Assembly: GCF_000220395.1 (NCBI RefSeq)
Contig: NW_004087631.1
Span: 1 to 30,310, forward strand
Reading direction: 5' to 3'
DNA: 30,310 nt
Source: Ichthyophthirius multifiliis
Taxonomy: Eukaryota; Ciliophora; Oligohymenophorea; Hymenostomatida
Part shown: positions 24,448 to 30,310 of the stretch, piece by piece
Position numbering within the stretch: position 1 is the stretch's first letter
Layout of the letters: each line of letters begins with the position of its first letter
Program-made: the position numbers and the translations under genes
The notes under the pieces: model-generated
Told to the model about the DNA's origin: nothing
The model's input: only the letters and a program-made list of their open reading frames with translations
The model's database searches: none

Positions 24448-24537
24448 AAATCAATAATTATTTATTTATTTTTTTATAAAAAAAAACAAAAAAACTATTT
24501 TTTTTTTAAAAAAATAATAAAAAATAAAAATAAAAAA

Positions 24538-25006
24538 ATGTCTATAATATATGCAATTATAGCAAGAGGAAAAGATACAACTTTAATAGAATACACAACA
24601 GCTTCCGGTTCTTTTCCACAAATTTCTAGAGATTTAGTCAAAAATATTCAAAAAGATACTAAAATGACTATAGCATATAATGATAAATACTATTTCCATT
24701 ATATAAACGAGAATAATTTTACCTATATGTGTTTAACAGAAAGTACTTTTTCTAAAAGAAATGCATTCGGATTTTTATATGAATTATAAGAAAAATTTTG
24801 TGATACATTTACTTATGATTAAAGGACTGTGGCAATAAATTATTCATTAAATAATTAATTTGCGGATATAATTAAAAAATTAATGAATTAGTATAGTTCT
24901 GATTTAGAAAATGATAAAATTTCAAAATTAAAGAATAGTGTAAATGAAATAAAAAGCATAATAGTAGAAAATGTAGGTAATAATTTATATTATAAAAATT
25001 TACGTA

Positions 25007-25058
<52 letters not shown>

Positions 25059-25551
25059 AATATATATATGTTATTTTTTTATTCTTATTTTTATACATGC
25101 ATTTAAATAGACAAACTAATTGACAGATAAAATAGAATTGAATTACTTGTAAGAACAACTTCGTAAATGAATATTACAGCTACAAATATTAAATAATAAG
25201 TTATATATATATATATAAAATTATATTTCAAATATAATTTATTTATAAATATATATTAAATTATATATATATTTTTTTATAATCTTTTTTTTAATATTTT
25301 TTATTTTTAATAACTTTAAAATAATATAATAAAATTTTCTATATAGATATAAATAATATAAAATAATTATATTTAATAATGATTATAATATAAAATAAAA
25401 ATTATATTAAAATTATTATATAAATATAAATTTTATTATTTTAAAGGCTTGTTAATTAAGAAGAGAAACTTATTGGAAAACTATGAAAGTAAAAATTATG
25501 ATTGGTGCAGCAGCAATTGTCGGAACAATAGGATTTTTCACATTAATTTGA
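24538..25551 (+). CDS. VAMP7-like longin R-SNARE (synaptobrevin family)
   Basis: Vesicle membrane SNARE for fusion with endolysosomal or plasma membranes. The longin domain is at residues 1-115 (MSIIYAIIARGKDTTLIEYT; NFTYMCLTESTFSKRNAFGF; FLYELQEKFCDTF). The SNARE motif spans about 135-190: KLIDRQNRIELLVRTTSQMN, with Arg in LIDRQ at the expected zero-layer position, then ACQLRRETYWKTMKVK. A C-terminal anchor follows (IMIGAAAIVGTIGFFTLI), and the protein ends at TGA. Exons are 24538-24976, 25111-25199 and 25447-25551. The introns are 134 nt (containing a TA microsatellite) and 247 nt. Phases match and the total is 211 codons (210 aa), close to the usual 220. Without the introns the zero layer and the anchor are lost. 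It is convergent with the PUF gene. Confidence 0.92.
25014..25053. repeat. TA microsatellite inside a VAMP7 intron
   Basis: About 40 bases of TA repeat within intron 1 of the VAMP7-like gene. Length variation would be tolerated there. Confidence 0.85.
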
Positions 25552-25885
25552 CATTTTTATAAGAATATTGTATATATATTAGATATTAATTTATTTTATT
25601 ATTTAATAATATAAATAAATTAATTAAGATATTTTTATTTTATTTATTTTTTTGAATTTCATAATGCTGTTTTTGATTTATTTTTATTTATTTAGATAAA
25701 TATATATTTTCATAAATTATTTAATAATACGAAATTTCAAAATTAAAAATTAAATTTACATATAAAATATTATTTATGTACATAAATTTCTCTATAGACA
25801 AATTTATTTTTATTAACATAGAAAATGTATTTTTAGAAACAAAAATTTAAAAATATTAAAATAAATCAAAAGAAATACTTTATTT
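25552..25885. other. convergent 3' intergenic region (VAMP7 / PUF)
   Basis: The 334 bases should hold both 3' UTRs. A TGTATATA octamer lies at 25569-25576, 18 bases after the VAMP7 stop on its sense strand. It is identical to the element predicted for the neighbouring PUF protein, but such octamers are not rare in this base composition. Nothing else is seen. Confidence 0.5.
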
Positions 25886-26601
25886 TCATTATTTACAATA
25901 ATTATTTCTCTTTTTAATTGTTACTTTATTTTTAAAAAAGCAATTTTAAAATTAATTTTTTCCTTAATAATTTTATTAGAAATTACTATTATTTTAATTA
26001 TTATTATTATTAGTTATGTTTTTATGTATATCGACCCTATTTTTTTCTATTTAAGTTAGAACATGTTTTCCTTTAATTATAAGAAAAATATAAAATAAAT
26101 AAAAATATTTATATATTTAACCATAATTATTAGAATTAATCTCATTATAAATATCTTTACTCTAAAATAAATACATACAAATTTTCATTTTTATGTCAAA
26201 ATTAGATTTTTCGTAAAATCTTTATACTACATAATTTCCATAAGCATTCTATGTTAATTTTACCATTCCACTTCTTTATAATAAACATTATGTATTTAAA
26301 ATAATAATTATATTTCATATATTTTACTCATTATTTTAATTTAATCTTAATAAATTTTCAAGCACTCCATATTTAAATTCATCATTAGAATAAAGAATAG
26401 ACTTCTCTGTTACATTAGAAGCAAATTTATTTAAAGAAAGTGATACAAAGTTTTTTTTTACTACTTATAATAAATATTACTTATCTTCTTCTAATCCATT
26501 TTCAATTATATATTATATTATATAATTTCCATATTAACATTTACACAAAAGAATTAAATTTTCCTTTAATTTCTAATATATTTATTTCGTCTATTAATTA
26601 A

Positions 26602-26652
<51 letters not shown>

Positions 26653-28224
26653 ATATCTATATATGATATATATATATCTATATATGATATATTAAATGCA
26701 ATTTTTAATTTTTATTGAAAATAAAATATATATATATATACTTATTAAGGTTAACAAAATTCTAAAATTCTTTAAATAACTCTACAACCATAAGGATGAA
26801 ATGCTAAAGTTTAAATCTTTTTTATCATAAAATTAAAAATAAAATAAATTAAAACTTAGTATAAATAAATTACATTTTAAATAATATCATCAATAATAAC
26901 CTAAAGCTTAGAACAATCTACACATTCAAATAATTTTTAAATAACATGATTTCCATGTTAATCTTATATATAATCCATTATATTATTACTTAATTCATCT
27001 ATAATTTATTCTTATAATAAAGGAAATTCTTATAATTCTTCTATTGCTTTTTAAATAACTCTACATCCATAAGTATGTAAACATAAGTCTTAAGTATTTT
27101 CTATTAAGACTTAAAATAATTATTTTTTATGTTCTGGAAGACCTAAAAAAATATTTATATTTATAAAATTAAATATAAATAGAAAAAAAATTATAAATAA
27201 ATATATTTTATATGTATATAAATATATATTACCTTTTTCAAAAAGTTTTTATATGACATAGTTTCCGAATTGATCTTTCATTAATTCAAATGTTTCGTGA
27301 TAAATTTTTTTAAAAATAGCATTTTTAAGTTGAACAGGTGCGACTTCAAACTATTTTTGAATAATTCTAGAACTGTTTTGATCTTTACAGGCAAATATTA
27401 AATCATTAAATATTTGATTAAATTAAAGAAAATTTTCATTTTCATTAATATATTAAGTATTATTATTATTTATATTAATATTATTATTAAATTTTTAAAT
27501 AAACATATATTCATTATTAAAATTATATTAATTTTACATTTTATTATATTCATCAAAATCAATAGGTTTGAATATTTTTTGGTTATTATCATTAAATTAT
27601 TATAATCTTTTTTAAATAAAATTATAAAAATATTATATATATATGTTTATATTTTATTTAAATATAGAATAAATTGATAAATTAAATATTTATTAGAAAT
27701 AATTAATAATATATATTTATATATATATTTATATATATTATATATATCCTATATTATACTTTTTATAAAAATTAAATTTATATTTACATATTTCTATTCT
27801 ATTAAATTTAATCTTAATAAATAAATTCATTATATATATGATTTTCGTTTGTATTATCTTTTTAATTTTTATTAAAATTCATATTGTCTACAAGCTAAGT
27901 TATATCATTATAACTTGAATCTATTTTTTTATTTTAACTATCCTATTTAATAAAACTTATTTGCTAATTTAGATACTGAAAATAATTTCTTTCGAATGAT
28001 AGTTATGGTTGATTATTATCATAGTACATAGCTTAAGGATGTGCTGATTAATTATCATTTGTTAATTAAGTTATATCATCTATTTAAATTTTTTTAATTA
28101 TTTTAATTGTTTATAATAAAATAAATAAAGTATATATAAATTATTTGCCATCAAGTATTCCATCCATTAATAATTTTAAATCATTATAGCCTCTACATTA
28201 TTCGTCTTATTAATTATTATTCAT
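25886..28224 (-). CDS. Pumilio/PUF-family RNA-binding protein, 584 aa
   Basis: Sequence-specific mRNA 3' UTR binder that usually represses or destabilises transcripts. The N-terminal 200 residues are N/Q-rich. Eight PUF repeats follow, with helix cores R1 SRIIQ, R2 NYVIQ, R3 CRVIQ, R4 NHVIQ, R5 CRVIQ, R6 NYIIQ, R7 SNVTE, R8 NYVVQ, closed by YGKHVLTQIEK and an Asn-rich tail. Exons: 28224-27788, 27606-27233, 27142-26874, 26816-26742, 26590-26328, 26273-26122, 26070-25886. The six introns are 181, 90, 57, 151 (TA repeat), 54 and 51 nt. All phases agree and the sum is exactly 585 codons. The start ATG at 28224 is the first in frame; residues from about 29 to 47 (FIYTLFILLQTIKIIKKIQ) look intron-like but lack a GT donor, so the N-terminus could differ. 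In six of the seven repeats that carry the contacting glutamine it is encoded by TAA. Confidence 0.94.
26605..26650. repeat. TA microsatellite inside a PUF intron
   Basis: About 46 bases of TA repeat within the 151-nt intron 26591-26741. It is followed by a degenerate CTATAT/GATATA stretch to about 26690. Confidence 0.85.
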
Positions 28225-28600
28225 TTTTTTGTGTTTATTTTTTTTTATATTTAAAAGTATTATTTTTTTATGTGAAAAATATTAAAAAAAAAAATTAAAA
28301 AATTAAAAAAAAAAAAATTATTATATAATTATATAAAGAATCTTAAAAGATAATTATTTAATTTTTTTTAATTGTTTTAAATATATATTTCTTTAAATAT
28401 AATAATTTTTATTTATAATAAATTAAAAATTTTATTTGCTACAAAACAAACCTCTTTTTTTTATTTTTTTAACTTTAAAAAATACATTATATATTTCATA
28501 AAAAAAAAATTAATAAATAAAAAAATAAGAATTAAATTTTTTCTGCTATTTTTATAATAAAATATAAAATATAATTCATATACAAAAAAAAAAAAATATA
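28225..28600. other. intergenic AT-rich region upstream of the PUF gene
   Basis: The 376 bases should include the PUF promoter and the 3' UTR of the coiled-coil gene, both on the minus strand. It contains A and T homopolymers of 7-10 bases and no identifiable motif. Confidence 0.55.
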
Positions 28601-29684
28601 TCAATTAATTTATTTTGTTTTATATAGACCATCGTAACTTTTATATTAATAATATTCTCCCAAAAGTTAATCAACAATACTAAACATATTCTAAATTTAT
28701 TTAACAGACCCTTAACTTTCTTCATATAGAGCTCTTATATTAGAATAATCTTAATGACTAAAAAGTACTTTTTTTAATTTTTTATTTTCATCCGTTAATT
28801 ACTCTCCCATAGACTTTAAATTATTAATAATAACAATAGACTTATCTTATAGACAAGCTCTCGATTTCCAATAATTTATTTATTCATTTTGCTCTTAAAT
28901 TTATTTATTTTTCTCATGAATAAGCCTTTCAAAATTATCAAATTCATCACTCATTCTTTAAAATTCTTTATATTTTGTTTACCCTTCAAATTAAGAGATT
29001 TGCATATCATAAGTCACTTAAAATAAAAATAAAAATATAAGAATGTAATTAACATATTTAAAAAATTAATGCGTGTAAATAAATATATAATATTTTCAGT
29101 ATTTTTTTTACTTGTTTCAATAACTAGTTTATCAAAATCTTCCTTGTAATTTTGGACTTTTTATCCTTTATAACTTCTATGAAATTTAATATTATTCATT
29201 TCTTTATTTAAAAGTTCAATTCTTTCTTCTAAATAAGCAATTCTACCTAATTATTCAACAATTGTTTATTTTTTTAATTTTGAATTCTATTTTCTAATTC
29301 TTCGTTTGTCTTTATTACTTATTTAGATATATTCTCATAAGCAGTAGGATCTACATTTAATTCCTAATATATATTCTTCTCGCAATCAGGAGGATATAGT
29401 CTTTCAGTAGTCATAGCATTTAATGAAAATTAAGGATAACTAATAAATTATTTATCGGCAATAGGAAATCCCTAAAAACACATATATTCTTATTATTCAT
29501 TTAAATTTTAATTTTAATCGTTTTAATTTAAATTTTAGTTTTGGAATTTAATGTTTTGATTTATATCTTTGTTTTCTTAATATATATCAGGCGGATTATA
29601 ACGATTTATATTATCTTAATAATATTTTATTTAATCTTTATCTTCTATATTTTATTAAGGATTTCCTGATTGATTCTGTCCCAT
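28601..29684 (-). CDS. putatively N-myristoylated coiled-coil protein, 329 aa
   Basis: Family not recognised. The N-terminus MGQNQSGNPQQ fits the N-myristoylation consensus (Gly2, Ser6), suggesting membrane attachment. Residues from about 10 to 110 are N/Q-rich with Pro-Pro-Asp motifs (RYNPPDIYQ; TTERLYPPDCEKNIYQELN). The remainder is a long charged coiled coil (TNEELENRIQ; TIVEQLGRIAYLEERIELLN; NYKEDFDKLVIET; EFDNFERLIHEKNKQIQEQ; MGEQLTDENKKLKKVLFSHQ). Exon 1 is 29684-29112, the intron is 29017-29111 (95 nt, phase 1) and exon 2 is 29016-28601. The frame breaks once at the 4-base run 29278-29281; one extra base joins the heptads without interruption and gives 330 codons. A membrane-linked cytoskeletal or cortical role is inference. 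Confidence 0.7.
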
Positions 29685-30310
29685 ATTTTATTTTATTTTT
29701 ATAAATATATATATATATATTTTTGAAATAAAATAAAATACAATTAAATTTAAATTAATTTTTTTTTTTAAAAAAAAAAAAAAGAGAAAACAATTTTTTA
29801 TATAAAAAAATAAACTTAATTAAAATTAGAATTTTTTAAAAATTTTTGTTGCATTAAAAAATATTAAGTTATTTTTTCGCTAACAAAATATAATTTTATA
29901 ACTATTTTTCATTTTCTAATAATTTTAATTAACTTTCCAAATTGAAAATGTTAAATTATTATGAGGATACTAAAAAATAAACATTTTAAAAACAAAATAT
30001 CTAAATAAAATTATTAAATAAAAGTTTTTACTATAAACATTTAAAAATAATTATAGAGCATATATTTTGGTTTAAATAAAATTATATTTTATTTACATTT
30101 TAAAGAAGTAATAAAAATAAAACTAATAAAATAATTAAAATAAAATAATCATATATTTTTAAAACAATAAACTATTATATAGATTTAATATAAAAATTAT
30201 ATATATATATATATATTTAAATATTTAAATGATTATATATATATTTATATAAATATTAATATAAAAAAGTTTATAAAAAAATTAAATTTTGAATTTATGT
30301 AAAAATATAT
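29685..30310. other. right-end AT-rich region
   Basis: The promoter side of the coiled-coil gene, then nearly pure A/T to the window end, with a TA run near 30200-30217. No coding frame, RNA gene or telomere repeat was found. Confidence 0.55.

Noticed and set aside
27414-27605. 63-residue hydrophobic plus-strand ORF
   Set aside because: Antisense to exon 2 of the PUF gene; Ile-rich because the coding strand is Asn-rich.
1-30310. Plastid or mitochondrial genome, suggested by the extreme A+T content
   Set aside because: Genes are nuclear (TFIIB, PUF, SNARE, USP), with GT...AG introns and the ciliate nuclear code.
1-30310. tRNA genes, telomere repeats, CRISPR arrays, mobile or virus-like elements
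   Set aside because: No cloverleaf-like G/C-rich island, CCCCAA-type repeat, spaced direct repeats, transposase, reverse transcriptase or capsid-like frame was seen.

Overview
The window reads as macronuclear DNA of an oligohymenophorean ciliate. It is extremely A+T-rich (intergenic DNA is almost only A and T). No gene of any length can be read with the standard code, but many conserved genes appear when TAA and TAG are read as glutamine and TGA is the only stop. Introns are mostly short, GT...AG and AT-rich. Ichthyophthirius multifiliis is the best guess because of the base composition; a Tetrahymena relative is the alternative. Gene names below come from motif recognition by eye, not from database searches.

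Layout, left to right: an uncertain plus-strand exon cluster (about 280-888); a ubiquitin-specific protease (minus, 981-3069); a MATE-family transporter (minus, 4515-6292); a 2.5 kb gene desert; two unrecognised N/Q-rich proteins (minus, 8808-10015 and 10862-12528); a 1234-residue WD40 plus coiled-coil protein (minus, 12970-16993); a divergent SURF1 cytochrome oxidase assembly factor (plus, 17133-17875); a doubtful small gene near 18.3 kb; a small NBR1/ILRUN-type FW-domain protein (plus, 18866-19357); a TFIIB-type transcription factor (minus, 20766-21748); a 756-residue single-pass membrane protein with a polyglutamine tail (plus, 22177-24447); a VAMP7-like longin R-SNARE (plus, 24538-25551); a Pumilio/PUF RNA-binding protein (minus, 25886-28224); and a putatively myristoylated coiled-coil protein (minus, 28601-29684). 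These are ordinary nuclear housekeeping and cell-structure genes and form no operon or pathway. Ubiquitin removal, membrane transport, mitochondrial assembly, transcription initiation, vesicle fusion and mRNA control are all represented.

Two things stand out. First, several well-conserved genes (MATE, SURF1, TFIIB, the coiled-coil protein) lose frame at short A or T runs, nearly always as if one base were missing. That pattern fits homopolymer miscalls better than pseudogenes, though SURF1 has three such breaks in about 250 bases. Second, the eight PUF repeats can be read with the established recognition code and predict the classical element UGUAUAUA; six of the seven base-contacting glutamines are encoded by TAA, a stop codon in the standard code. 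I found no tRNA, rRNA, CRISPR array, telomere repeat or virus-like element.
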